Assembly (NCBI GenBank): GCA_016858145.1
Contig: JAEHOE010000182.1
Coordinates: forward strand, 1 to 64,000
From: Edaphochlamys debaryana
Taxonomy: Eukaryota > Chlorophyta > Chlorophyceae > Chlamydomonadales
Direction: 5' to 3'
DNA: 64,000 nucleotides
The translations under genes were made by a program, and so were the position numbers. Positions within the stretch are counted from its first letter, which is position 1. Each line of letters starts with the position of its first letter. Shown here piece by piece: positions 54,711-64,000 of this stretch. Below the pieces are notes generated by a model. It did no database searches. It was given only the letters and a program-made list of their open reading frames with translations, and had not been told where the DNA came from.

Positions 54711-55421
54711 GCTATAGCAGGCCAGACGCCGGGGCGTGTGCAGGGGGCTGTGTAGATTTCCCTTTGCAGGCGGATGCTGTTGCTTCCCTTCAGCGGCTGG
54801 CTTAGGTCCTTTGCGACATTCCCGAATTCCCGAGGGAGAGAGACAAGCGGCTTTGCCTTGGGGCCTGGGCCCAAGGTTGTGGGGGCGACGTGCGGGAGTG
54901 TGGCACTCGGGTGCTCTGAGGGGTGCTTGGCTGGGGGCGGCTCTTATTCGAGAAGAGAGACTCGTTACCGTAGGTGGGATTTGGGGTCTGGGGTTTGTTG
55001 GACGGGGTTTGTCACCAAGTTGAGCGTTTCTGGTTACTTCTCCTCGCGGCCTGCGTCAGATGACGCTGCCGCGGGGCTTCGAGTGTGGCTGCACTTTGTG
55101 CTTGCGAAGGCCGTGTGGTGTGGAGACCTTGCTGTTAATTGGTCGTCTGCATCTGGTTGGTTCTTTCCTGGAGTGGAGGGGCTGCGTGGCGCATGCCGGG
55201 GCCGCGCTTCGCCGCCGTCAATGGCGGAAAACCCTGGCGGCCCCGGCACTGCGCGCGCCCCTCTCGCTAGATGCTCTTGTCACAGTTAGCTAGCGCACTT
55301 GTCCAATCGCTAGATCCCCTTGGCAAAACTGGGAAGTGGCGGGCCCAATCTTTGTTCACATTGGGCTCCAAACGAGACATCCCCAGAGAGACCCATTTTT
55401 CGTGTTGCAACAGAGGCCATG

Positions 55422-55424
<3 letters not shown>
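54711..55424. other. No recognisable gene
   Basis: Overlapping frames on both strands with no domain and no consistent codon signal. A plus-strand frame at 54774-55289 is the longest, but its composition is not protein-like throughout. Confidence 0.3.

Positions 55425-55452
<28 letters not shown>
55425..55452 (+). repeat. (GT)14 microsatellite
   Basis: Fourteen uninterrupted GT units. Not inside a supported exon. Stretch 55453-55898 after it shows no gene. Confidence 0.95.
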
Positions 55453-55455
<3 letters not shown>

Positions 55456-55898
55456 GCATTCGGTTGCACACCGATGCAAGGGGATGCAGAGGCGCGGGGA
55501 ACCCTGACAAAAGGGGCCCGTGCAGCAAGATCGAAGTTCAGCCACCGTCAGGCATGCACGGCCCAGGCACCCAGCGTGTGAACTTCGTGGGCGCTGATTG
55601 GACGCTGGGGGCCACAGCTGGGGGACGCAGGGTCGATGGCTGGCGGAGCTGAGCAAGCTGTAACGGTCGATGGCACCGCTTCCCTGCGCGCCATTGTCCC
55701 GGTCCCGCCACCCTCCCGCAGCACGTGGCAGGCTGGCAAGTCTCGTGTTGCCTTGTGGCGGGGTTGGCGACGCAACGGAGGTTCGGTTCCCCAAAAGAAA
55801 TGCCGTGCCAAGTAGGGAGCAGAGGAGCAAAGTGATGGGGCCTGGAGGCTCAGGGCGACGCCCTTGACGATGCGAGGACCGCTCACGCCGTTACAGGG

Positions 55899-56470
55899 TC
55901 AGGCGGCACTCCCCGCTGCCGGCCGCACCTCGCTCAGCACCTTGGACAGAGCCTCGTCCACATCGCCCGGGCCCCCGATCACACCCGCGGGCAGCAGGCC
56001 CCCCGCCCTCATCCCCACCCCCGGCCCCACTTTGTCGGCGGACAGGCTGTTCCCCGCCCCCACGGGCAGTTTGACCACGTATCCCAGCGAGCTCGCCGCC
56101 GCCTCCAGCCCGCCGATCGCCACCGCCGAGGGCTGCGCCAGCACTGCCGCGGAGGGCCCACCCGGTCCCAAGCTAACGCCCGCGCCCTGCAGACTCCCTC
56201 CCGCGTCGGCAACCGCCCCAGGCGCGACGCGCCCGGGCTGCCGACCCCCGCCGGTCCCACCCCAGCTCCGCCGGGGCTGCCCGAGCCCCCATCTCCCGCC
56301 AGCGCCTGGCCCATGTTCCCCGCCGACGTGGACAGCGGCCCAGGCGAGTGGCTGGCGAACTGCCGGCGGTGGAAGGAGGGGATGGGCGGCAGCGTGACGC
56401 CGCTGCTGGAGGCGTCGGCGCCGCCGGCCCCGCGGCCGCCGCCGGCTGCTGCTGCTCCGCCTGCTGGCTC
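55899..56470 (-). pseudogene. Gly/Ala-rich protein C-terminus, frame-shifted
   Basis: The minus-strand frame 56171-55899 reads AVAIGGLEAAASSLGYVVKL, LSADKVGPGVGMRAGG and GGPGDVDEALSKVLSEVRP and ends at a stop, like a genuine C-terminal exon. Upstream, a different frame (about 56470-56230) reads QAEQQQPAAAAGPAGGADAS, LPPIPSFHRRQFASHSPGPL and NMGQALAGDGGSGSPGGAG. One intron or indel near 56.2 kb would join them. Family not recognised; low-complexity algal type. Confidence 0.35.
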
Positions 56471-56884
56471 CCGCTCAGTGCAAGCTCATGGCCTGGCATG
56501 CATGCACGGGGCAGGGCATCCCTCAGGCCATGCCCTTGGCCTGGGCCCACTCGGGACCGCGACCAAGCGGCAGCGGCGAGCCAGTTTGGCTTGTTTCCGC
56601 GGGTGCCAATAAGTCGCAGCATTGGCTGGGGGGAGCTCTGCACCTGTGCAGGGGCCGCTGGTCGCCGTCCCTGGCGTCGTTGCCGCTTGGCATGCCCGAC
56701 GTCGCGAGCTTCGGGCGAGCCTCGGGCCCAAGTGCCAAAGTGTTCGAGCTCGCAATGGATACCGCTTCGCACTTGGGCGGCAGCATGTTGGGGCGCTCGG
56801 AGCGCTCGCGGTCGGTGTTGCTCGGCCCAGGCCATTACACTTTTGAAACCTGTGCATCCGGGGGTCACTCGGGGACGTGTCTCA
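56471..56884. other. No recognisable gene
   Basis: Frames on both strands overlap without any domain. The plus-strand 56348-57325 frame is judged a by-product of high GC. Confidence 0.3.
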
Positions 56885-56943
56885 TACACACCCGCCCCCT
56901 TAACACACGCCCCCCGCTGGGGGCGTCCCATTATTATTAGTAT
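56885..56943 (+). mobile_element. Scrap of a retroelement 3' end
   Basis: The block from CATACACACCCGCCCCCTTAA through CCCCGCTGGGGGCG to an ATTATTATTA tail matches, in reverse complement, 58948-59009, which lies just after the stop codon of the retroelement relic in copy B. Both end in ATT repeats, as expected for the 3' tail of a target-primed non-LTR-type insertion. This copy is on the opposite strand and truncated to about 60 bases. Confidence 0.6.
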
Positions 56944-57025
56944 CCACGTCACCAGCCCCTCAGTCCGCTACCTTCCTACCTACCCCGAGGCAAGACCTTG
57001 CAGCAGTCCCTGCATTGGTCCGGCA

Positions 57026-57245
57026 GGATTCGCAGAACACCACCACCCCTTCCCACCAACCCCTCCCACCAGGCAACCCACGACACCACCGCCCCTCCCA
57101 CCAATCAACCTCTCCCACCAGGCAACCCACAACACCACCGCCCTTCCCACCAACCCCTCCCACCAGCCAATCCACAACACCAAGCACCATGACTTCCCAC
57201 CTCCCCTTCCCACCAGCCATTCCACAACACCAGGCACCATGCCTT
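57026..57245 (+). repeat. CA-rich minisatellite, period about 30-60 bp
   Basis: Imperfect repetition of CCCTCCCACCA, CAACCCA and CAACACCACC over about 220 bases. Almost free of T and G on the plus strand, with the complementary Gly/Val/Trp-rich frames on the minus strand being artefacts. Confidence 0.8.
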
Positions 57246-58608
57246 TCTACAACCCGTGCTTTCTTCACTCCCCCTTGGTGTCAAGCCCCGTTTCGTGCAG
57301 CCACCTGGGCCCATTATTAGCTTAGGCATTCTAGTGTCCATCGTGACAGACGGGACGTCGAGAGAGAGGCCGTAGAGCGAGCCCAAACTTGTGCGACCAT
57401 ACCCCAAAGTCTCCTTAAGCCGTCCCATCACAGGAAGAACCCCGTCCCTCCAGGAAGGGTGACTCACTAATCCCTGGCGCCCCTGGCGCCATCCACGGAC
57501 CCAGTTCAGACTCCGAGCCTAGTATGCAAGCGAGCAAGCGAGCCGAGCCCCACGGTTGGCCCCGGCCCCCGACAATTGAGTCTCAGGCAAGCCGACCTGT
57601 CTACGCGCGTGCACTGCACGTACAATCCATACGTAAGGCCCCGTGGCCCCACTTTTTGCAATACGCGCATAAACATGGCCTTGAGTCGGCATCTCATGCA
57701 GTAGTGCCAGAGCTGCAATTGTTGAATGACACGTCCAGAACAACACTTTGCTTCAGCTTCATTGTCGGCTTTGTAACCCAGGGCAACCACGACCCATCCC
57801 CTGCCCACCCACCCCACCCCCAACCGCCCCTGGTCCAACAACCCGAAGGTAACACACGCCGCATGCACGCTGCACGCGGCCAGCTTGGCCTGCTCAACTC
57901 GTTGCTTCATCCGTCCCATTATTACCGGCTGGGGGGCCAGACCCGACCGGCTGCACGTTCGTTGCAATGCTTGACCGCACCCCCGCGGGGGTGGCCGACC
58001 CGACTGGCTGCACGTTGCATTGACCCGGCCCCCAACTGCCCCAAGGTAGCGCGGCTTGTCAATCAGCCCACCCACTAACGAGCAAAACAATACGCCCCTG
58101 CGCAATGCCACCTGGCATGACCCTCCGGCCCTCACGCCACCTGGCTTTTAAATCAATATCATCCAAGCCTGCCTGAGCAATCCGTGACGGACGCTTGAAA
58201 GGCTCATCAGCATGTAAGGGCTCAATCGTCAGGACGCAGTCAGGGCTAGATGCAATCAACAAAGGAGAATCAATGTCCTGGCAGTACACGGCAGTACAAC
58301 GGCAGTACGAATGGTTACCTGTACGTTAGCACGTATCCAGTGAGACCAGTGATCTCTCAGTGTACCCCAGGGAAAGTGCGTGCAGCTACGCCCACCCTCA
58401 AGCCCCTCAGTTCTAAACACGCTGATGTGCGTGCTCACTCTGCTACTTGCTTCACGCCACATGCTCAATCTGCTGCCATGCCGTTGGCACTGGGCGTGAC
58501 CTCGTGCGCTTGCCTGCCTGCTCTTAACATCACACGTCCAAACAGATAGCATGTGTTCAGTTGGGGTACAGCCGTACTCACGTGTACAGCCGCCCTAGGG
58601 CTAGGTCG
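57246..58608. other. No recognisable gene
   Basis: Mixed sequence with short frames on both strands. It includes a two-copy imperfect repeat around 57945-58025 (two blocks of GACCGGCTGCACGTT-like sequence separated by a GCACCCCCGCGGGGGTGG hairpin-like block). No domain or splice-consistent frame seen. Confidence 0.35.
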
Positions 58609-58738
58609 TCAGGGCGGCCGCGCCCTTGCGGCCGCCGTCCCCCTGAGCTGCCTCAGCTGCAGCTGGCAGATCCCCACCACCTCGGCCGTGGTGGGGCGGT
58701 CCCGGGGGCAGAGGGACCAGCACCGCTGCGCCAGGGCC
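58609..58738 (-). pseudogene. TKL kinase last exon (subdomain XI)
   Basis: Acceptor CCCCTCAG then codons giving ALAQRCWSLCPRDRPTTAEV followed by VGICQLQLRQL and the stop at 58609. CW-x-x-x-P-x-x-RPT-x-x-EVV is the diagnostic C-lobe ending of tyrosine-kinase-like kinases; the Arg pairs with the APE glutamate. The 126-nt intron at 58739-58864 (GTGCGC...CCTCAG) joins it in frame to the preceding exon, completing a Lys codon. The gene upstream is damaged, so the kinase is unlikely to be active. Confidence 0.75.
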
Positions 58739-58864
58739 CTGAGGGGGAGGGCGCGCGCAGGACGAAGGACGGATGGAGACCGGGTTTTGGCGGCTGTAGG
58801 CCGGGGGGCGGACGGGTGCAAGGGCTCGGTGCAAGGGCCCGGGCTACTCCATTCCCGAGCGCAC

Positions 58865-58941
58865 TTGTACTCCGGGGGCACGGGCAGGTCCGGAGGGAAG
58901 ACGGGCCGCAGACCCGCTGCCACGGCCCTCGGAATGGCCAC
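58865..58941 (-). pseudogene. TKL kinase penultimate exon (subdomain X)
   Basis: A 77-nt exon between TTATTATTGCAG and GTGCGC, reading VAIPRAVAAGLRPVFPPDLP then VPPEYK. This is the subdomain X helix and loop (usual form A-V-x-x-G-x-RP-x-FP-x-x-x-P-x-x-Y). Joined directly to the DVFALGV exon it would lack the L-W-E-L-x-T-G-x-x-PF segment, so an exon seems to have been lost where the retroelement relic now sits. Confidence 0.7.
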
Positions 58942-58947
58942 CTGCAA

Positions 58948-59009
58948 TAATAATACTGATGGTAAGAGGCCCCCAGCGGGGAGCGTGTGTTAAGGGGGCG
59001 GATGTGTAT
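58948..59009 (-). mobile_element. 3' untranslated end of the retroelement relic
   Basis: On the minus strand it follows the retroelement stop region and ends in ATTATTATT, immediately before the GCAG acceptor of the kinase exon. Matches 56885-56943 inverted. It marks where the retroelement 3' end meets the host intron. Confidence 0.55.
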
Positions 59010-59068
59010 GAGGGGCTAAGGCCTCCACACCCACCACCACCCGCCGATGCGGGGGTGGCGGGCGTGGG

Positions 59069-59923
59069 CTAGCCCACACCCCCGCGGTCCAGGTTTTTCT
59101 CTCGTCTTCGCCGCATGGTCGAGATGTAGTCCATGTACTCCACTGCGACCAGGTGGAGCTGTGCGCAGACGTGCCCTGCGAGCAGGGCCCCGAGGTCCTG
59201 TAGGAGGCTGCGTGCCTCGCGGCCCAGGATTCCAGCAAAACCCAGGGTCACAATGGTTGACCGGTCGTACACAACCTGCCATCCTGCGGCGGTCAAGAGC
59301 TGCGCCAGGTGGCGATGCTGCTCTGTTTTCTCGGGGATCTTGGCTGCGTGGTTAAGGTCTGAGGTGCACCCCACTTCAATGATGTAGACTTTGTGCTTTC
59401 GGCCCCCCTCGGAGGTGGTTGGGGGCGTGGTCCCGCGGGGGAGCGTGGGGATGAACAGGATGTCGTGGCCTAGTCTGTCCCTTTCGGCCTCGCTGACTTG
59501 CCCTTCTGCAAACATCCACGCAGGTGGGCGGTTTTCGGGCGCGTAGCTCGGCGCATCTGCGGCGGAGGTGGCATCCATGGCCATAAAGCCGTTGCCCTGC
59601 CTGCCGTACGCCAGGGCCTTGGCAATGAGCTGTATGTGCGGCCTTGTTATGGCGCTTGATGTATAGGCAACGCATCTCTTGGTCGTGGCAGCCGCCATCG
59701 ATGTGCGGTCCGGAGTCCGGGTGCCCGCAGAGCGGGCAGGGGGCGGTTTCGCCAGGGCCCAGTAGCCTGCAGCGGCCACCGGAGAGGGTGCGGCCACACT
59801 TGCCTGCCGTGGTGGCGTTCCAGACCTGCCCGTACAGGGCGTACAGCAGTCGACGGATGGTGATGGTCCTCCTGTGTGAGCTGGGGGTAGGGCCTGCGGC
59901 CCCGCCCCGCCACCAGCTCCCAC
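59069..59923 (-). pseudogene. Retroelement 3' end (zinc knuckle plus endonuclease-like), copy B
   Basis: Same content as the copy A relic, including the identical one-base frame shift after RHNKAA, so the element was already dead before the block was duplicated. Here the original stop is kept (NLDRGGVG then TAG at 59069-59071), inside a GC-rich hairpin that copy A has lost. The 3' untranslated end follows at 58948-59009. Confidence 0.7.
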
Positions 59924-59932
59924 GCCACCTAC

Positions 59933-59976
59933 CACGCCCAGAGCAAACACGTCCACCGAGGAGTGCAGGCGGGCGT
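59933..59976 (-). pseudogene. TKL kinase subdomain IX exon, copy B
   Basis: Identical 44-nt exon (ARLHSSVDVFALGV) with the same CCCCCAG acceptor and GTAGGT donor. It ends in phase 0, compatible with the phase 0 start at 58941, so splicing over the roughly 1-kb intron holding the retroelement relic is formally possible but would omit a stretch of the C-lobe. Confidence 0.65.
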
Positions 59977-61126
59977 CTGGGGGCGGGGGCGCGAAAGAGG
60001 GAGAGGTGGCATCAGGGGAAGGGGGCGAGGGGCAGCGCTGAGGTAGGGAAGTGAGGCAAGGACCGGAGCTACGGGCGGGGGGAGAGCCGAGGGCGGAAGG
60101 GGAGCCGGGTCATTGTGAGAGAGTCCGGCTCTCACAGTCGTCTTCAGGGCAGAGGAAGATATAGTCCAAGCCGTCGCATGGCGTGGGTGAGTTTGGTGAT
60201 GGAACGAGCGGCGCTCGCTGGCGGTCGACTGGGGGTACACCGTAGCTTGTACCTGTAAACCCCAAATTATCACTCACTGCGGTGGTAGGCCTCGGGTGCC
60301 ATGCGGGTCACGCTGTACGGCAATGGGGCAGAGGCAGGACGGCAACGGGGCAGAGGGGCAGTGGGGTGGGAATGAACCCTCGCTTTACGAGCACAGGCGG
60401 ACGGACCAGCAGACGATGGCCCCGCACGAGACCCTCGCGACCCGAGTCTCCAAGGGAGCTTCTTGAAACTTCAAGGGAGCTTCTTGCTCTTCCAACAACA
60501 GTATTGGGCCAATACGATTGGCCACCCAGCTAGCTGTAGGCAGCTGTAGGCCCACCCTTGCCCCCACCACACGCCTCGACGGGGTAGGCGCAGAGCTGCA
60601 GTGTGACCGGCGCGGGGGCCCCGTCCTCAGGTCTCCCCGGGGACTCGGGGCCGGAGGGCGCCCACTCCTGCAGGCGTCAGGGCAGCGACAGGGAGCAGGG
60701 GCCTTGTTTGGTGAGGGCATTTTTTACAGTAGTGCACAGGCCGATGCAGCGCCCGACAGGCTGCTCGCTTTGTCGACTCGGATACCCAGAACTCGCAACA
60801 CCCAAATAATCCAGCAAATTCGCCAGCAGCCCCATCCCGCTCTCTCACCTCGACGTCCAGGGGCAGAACGAAGCCAAAGCCTGCGCCGAGGGACAGCTCG
60901 CGGGCATTCGTACGTACGGCAGATGAGGGGCGCACGTGTACTGATATCCCACACGTACAGCAGTCGCCCCACACCATGAGTCCATGACCACAGCCGCCTT
61001 GCAGCTTCGAGCGCCAACCAGCCAGTTTGCAGGTCCAGCCGCGGGGGTCCTCGCGGCACGACACTAGTAGGCAGTTGGCGGGCTTGATATCTGGGGGACG
61101 GGGAGCAGCGGGTGTGTTCAGGTAGT

Positions 61127-63094
61127 TCAGGGCTGCTTGTGTAAGCCAGAGAAACAGGGCGCGGCGGAGAGCCAGCCAGCCTTGGATGCGGAACCGAAAG
61201 CCCGAGAACCCGAACGAAGCCTGAAGCCTGCCCGAAGCCCCTTGGCCCCCGCCGCCCGCTCCGCAGCGCTGATCACCACGTGGCGCAGCCAGGGCGCAAC
61301 CAGCCGCAGCCGCTGCCGCAGGCGCACGCCCGGGCCGTCGCCACCCCCATCGCCGCCAGCACCGCCGCCGCCGGCCCCAGTGCCAGCACCGTGGGCTGTG
61401 GTGGTGCCGTGGCGGGTACTGTGGTGGTGGTCACGAGTATGGCTATCTGAGTTGTGGTTGCCTGGGCCAGGACCCTTGTGATTTCCGTGCTGAGCATGAC
61501 GATCGTTGTGGCTGGATGAGGGGTTGAGGGGATGGGTAGAGCGGGAGCTCCAAGCGCACTCCCGGTACAGAAGCGAGGGATCATCAGTGGGGGTGGCGGA
61601 GGGGTTTGTGGCGTGGGTCGAGATGGCCGGGTGGCCGAGGTTGGAGGTGGTGTGGCGGCGCGGCGGCGACCCGGCCGCTCCGGACCCGCCAGAGGCTGAC
61701 GTGGCAGCGCGCGAAGATCCGGGCCCAGGCCCAGGCCTAGCGGCGGGCCCAGAGGGATGACTGAAGGAGGCGGCTGCCGCCGCCACGGCCGCCGCCGCCA
61801 GGGCCTCAAAAGCACCGCCGAATGAGATCTTCGCGAGGCCGCTGGCACTGGGGTTTCCCGACGTCGGGCCTACGGATACGGCCAGCTCCGAGCCCGCCCC
61901 GACGCTGGTGGCGGCGGAGCCAAGCTCAGCAGCGCTCTGGCTAACCCGCATCCCCGACGCCACGCCGGCTGCCGTACGACGATGCAGCAGCACCGACGGC
62001 AGCGGCGGCAGCACCTGCGCGTGGTGGGCTGGCGGCGGCGCCGCCAGAGGTTCGGTGCCGGCCGCCGCCGCCGCGGCGGCGGCGGCAGCGGCGGCAGCCG
62101 CCGCCACTGCGACCTGGAGTTGAGCTGGGTCCATGCCTGCTGGCTCCCGGCTGGGGTGGTGGCTGTGGAAGGCCCGCGCCCCCGGGACCCCGCCCCCCGC
62201 CCGTCCATCCCTGCACCGCCCGAGCAATGCCAGAGGCAGCGCTGGAGGCACTGTCTCGCTCTGCAGCGCCGCCTGCCCATGCCCACCGCCTCCGCCTGCA
62301 ATTCGATTAGCGCCTACCACAACCCCAGCAGCTTCTTCCCCCACTGCACCGGCTCCGTTGGTAGACACGCGACGGCTGACCGCCGCGCCGCCAGTCCCGA
62401 CGCTTCCCGCAAGGCTCGCCACCGATCCTCCTCCACCCCCGCCGGCGCCGCCGCCGCCGCCGCCCGCACCGTCAGCTGGTAGCAACAGCGCCGCCGCCGC
62501 CAGGGACGATGCGCGGCTGGCGGCGGCGGCGGTGGCGAAGGCGGCGGCGAAGGCGTCCGAGGGCGGCGCTGAGCCGAGGGAGGCGTAGGGCGCGGAGCGG
62601 GGCCGCACCTCCTGGTAGCGCTGCGGACCCGCGGCGTCCAGGCACAGACGGGAGGAGGGGGGTGAGCATGCAAGGAGGGAGGAGGGGGGTGAGCATGCAA
62701 GGAGGAGGGGGGTAGAGTCCGGCTGCCTGGTGGCCCAAAGCAGGGAGTGGATTGAGAAGAGCGAGGCCCAGGGGTGGGCACGGGGCACGGCGTAAGGTGG
62801 GTGGGTGTGGAGGGTGGGGTCGGGGTGCAGGGTGGGAAGGGGTGCGCATGCAAGGGAAGCGGGGCAGGGTCTGCCTACGAGCACGGCTTGTGCGCAGAGC
62901 AGAGCGAGGCAGTGGGCGCTGTCACGGGGCGGTACACCCCTCGTCGCGAGAGGCAGCCTGATAGGGACCTGATGGCCCGAGCAGGGAGCCGGTTGAGCTG
63001 GGCGGGGCCCTTGGGCCGCACCCTTGAAGACGCTACGGGAACCATCGCCCCTATCCGTGCGTAGGGTACTGCACCCCCGTCCAGACGCTACCAC
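61127..63094 (-). CDS. Low-complexity region of kinase-like gene, copy B, 655-codon frame
   Basis: The counterpart of 50033-51951, here uninterrupted for 655 codons because of one extra C near 62190. The part from RYQEVRPRSAPYASLGSA (about 62.62 kb) to the end looks coding: Gly and Ala runs, MDPAQLQVAVAAA, SAAELGSAATSVGAGSELAV, LLYRECAWSSRSTHPLNP, His-rich tract and a basic tail RLRQRLRLVAPWLRHVV. The first 150 codons, rich in Pro, Ser and His from GC-rich tandem sequence, look like an intron read through. No domain. Proposed to be the linker of the kinase-like gene. Confidence 0.4.
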   Translation of the reverse strand: MVASGRGCSTLRTDRGDGSRSVFKGAAQGPRPAQPAPCSGHQVPIRLPLATRGVPPRDSAHCLALLCAQAVLVGRPCPASLACAPLPTLHPDPTLHTHPPYAVPRAHPWASLFSIHSLLWATRQPDSTPLLLACSPPSSLLACSPPSSRLCLDAAGPQRYQEVRPRSAPYASLGSAPPSDAFAAAFATAAAASRASSLAAAALLLPADGAGGGGGGAGGGGGGSVASLAGSVGTGGAAVSRRVSTNGAGAVGEEAAGVVVGANRIAGGGGGHGQAALQSETVPPALPLALLGRCRDGRAGGGVPGARAFHSHHPSREPAGMDPAQLQVAVAAAAAAAAAAAAAAAGTEPLAAPPPAHHAQVLPPLPSVLLHRRTAAGVASGMRVSQSAAELGSAATSVGAGSELAVSVGPTSGNPSASGLAKISFGGAFEALAAAAVAAAAASFSHPSGPAARPGPGPGSSRAATSASGGSGAAGSPPRRHTTSNLGHPAISTHATNPSATPTDDPSLLYRECAWSSRSTHPLNPSSSHNDRHAQHGNHKGPGPGNHNSDSHTRDHHHSTRHGTTTAHGAGTGAGGGGAGGDGGGDGPGVRLRQRLRLVAPWLRHVVISAAERAAGAKGLRAGFRLRSGSRAFGSASKAGWLSAAPCFSGLHKQP

Positions 63095-63113
63095 AGCCCC
63101 TGTCCCGCTTCAC

Positions 63114-63183
63114 GCAGCATGAGGCTGAGCAGGGTCAGCACTGTGAAGATCTGAAGGCCCATGAGGATGGTGCGGTTGAGCAT
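63114..63183 (-). CDS. Putative exon encoding a membrane helix, copy B
   Basis: Same 70-nt hydrophobic block as in copy A (52020-52089), but the donor after the exon reads GTGAAG instead of GTGAGG. Phase with the neighbouring frames not resolved. Confidence 0.35.
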
Positions 63184-64000
63184 CTGCGGAGGTCCGAGCA
63201 TCAGAAGGACGTCAGAGCAGGGCAAGAGTAGCAAGAGCGAGGAAATGACACAACCTCTTTGCACCCCAGCGCCTGCTTGCTCGAGGCGGGGGTCTTGTGG
63301 TGACGGGGCAGGTACGGGCCCACCAGGCTCGCCCATGCCGTGTGCACACCGCCGTGTGCACACCGCCGTGGGGGCAGACAAGGGCCGACCAGACGCATGC
63401 GCTGTGGGGAAAAGAGAGAGGCCTGGAGTACATGGAGGACGTGTGGAAGAGAGGAAGGGAGGGGATCCTCACGGTGAGTCAGCACTCGAGGGAAGGAAAG
63501 CGCCGGTGGCCCCGGTGCAGCCGAAGACGAGGGCACCGCCAGCCGCGTCGCTCGCCTGGGCGAGGGGCGGCGGCGGTGCCGACTGTGGACTGGTTGGCAG
63601 CCCCGCAGCCCGTAGGGCGTCGAGCAACACAAAGAGCCGACGAGTAAGGCGACGCCCCCGCCCCTTCCCCACCTGCTGTGTGGTAGCAGCTAGCCCACCT
63701 TCGAGCCGAGTCGTCTTGAGAAGCCCGAGACCGTCTACGCCAAGGCCATGCATATGCCTGGTGTGCGGCTTCATTCGGCCACTCACTCCACGCTCTGTCT
63801 TCTTGCCGGGACGCTCCGCCAGCCGATTGCCCTTCGCCGCTGCCTGGATGGCGGAGGCGCGTGGGGCCGGCATGTTCACGTCCTGCAAGGTTGGCAACGA
63901 ATGGCACGGGCGCAAGGAGGGGCCCCTGAGCCGCGCTGCAACCAAGGCTTGCTGGGCCTTGCATGTCCGCCCAGCCGGACGTGGAAGCCAGCAGGGCCCT

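Larger units (their letters stand above)
59011..64000 (+). repeat. Segmental duplication, copy B (runs off the window)
   Basis: Direct copy of 47957-52896 with few substitutions and several indels: +39 nt near 59045, one extra C near 62190, duplicated AGTAGCAAGAGCG near 63230, duplicated GCACACCGCCGTG near 63345, and loss of about 20 nt near 63606. Content order is the same as copy A. Whether an 11.1-kb unit continues in tandem cannot be seen. Confidence 0.95.

Noticed and set aside
61127..63094. 655-codon frame as one exon
   Set aside because: The first 150 codons are Pro/Ser-rich tandem sequence with intron-like character. Only the later part looks coding.

Overview
The window looks like nuclear DNA of a eukaryote, most likely a GC-rich green alga of the Chlamydomonas/Volvox type (inference). 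The reasons are short spliceosomal introns with GTGAGT-like donors and GCAG acceptors, host-type proteins with Ala, Gly and His homopolymer runs, a tyrosine-kinase-like (TKL) kinase fragment, a Helitron, and long satellites. No bacterial operon, rRNA, tRNA or CRISPR array was seen.

Layout. (1) 0-16 kb has moderate GC and is dominated by a minus-strand Helitron. Reading from 16.1 kb down to 5.2 kb it encodes an OTU-type cysteine protease, an acidic Ser/Asp plus Gly-Arg-rich linker, a PHD finger, a chromodomain, a basic coil, CxxC elements, the Helitron N domain, the HUH Rep nuclease and a PIF1-type helicase. At least two introns join in frame with canonical borders. One in-frame TGA interrupts the Rep frame. 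To its left lie an F-box/LRR-like minus-strand gene, a plus-strand hypothetical gene, and coding-like pieces with no recognised family. (2) 16-19 kb is a transition zone with weak coding signal, a diverged 289-bp direct repeat and a 37-bp inverted repeat. (3) 18.96-23.70 kb is satellite I: 11 units of 440-467 bp with a higher-order period of 1383 bp and then 907 bp, C-rich on the plus strand. (4) 23.70-47.12 kb is satellite II: about 31 units of about 753 bp, G-rich on the plus strand, with poly-G tracts up to 18 nt. (5) 47.96-52.9 kb and 59.01-64.0 kb are two near-identical direct copies about 11.1 kb apart. Each holds part of a minus-strand TKL-kinase-like gene (a probable membrane-segment exon, a low-complexity linker and a kinase exon) with the 3' end of a dead non-LTR-type retroelement lodged in an intron. 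Only the right copy keeps the last two kinase exons. (6) 52.9-59.0 kb between the copies holds a small three-exon plus-strand gene, a perfect 37-bp hairpin, a GT microsatellite, a Gly/Ala-rich minus-strand coding remnant, a retroelement 3' scrap and a CA-rich minisatellite.

The most interesting system is the Helitron: its accessory set (OTU protease, PHD finger and chromodomain, all on one strand ahead of Rep-helicase) suggests a rolling-circle transposon able to read chromatin marks. Whether these modules form one polyprotein or several genes cannot be decided from sequence alone.
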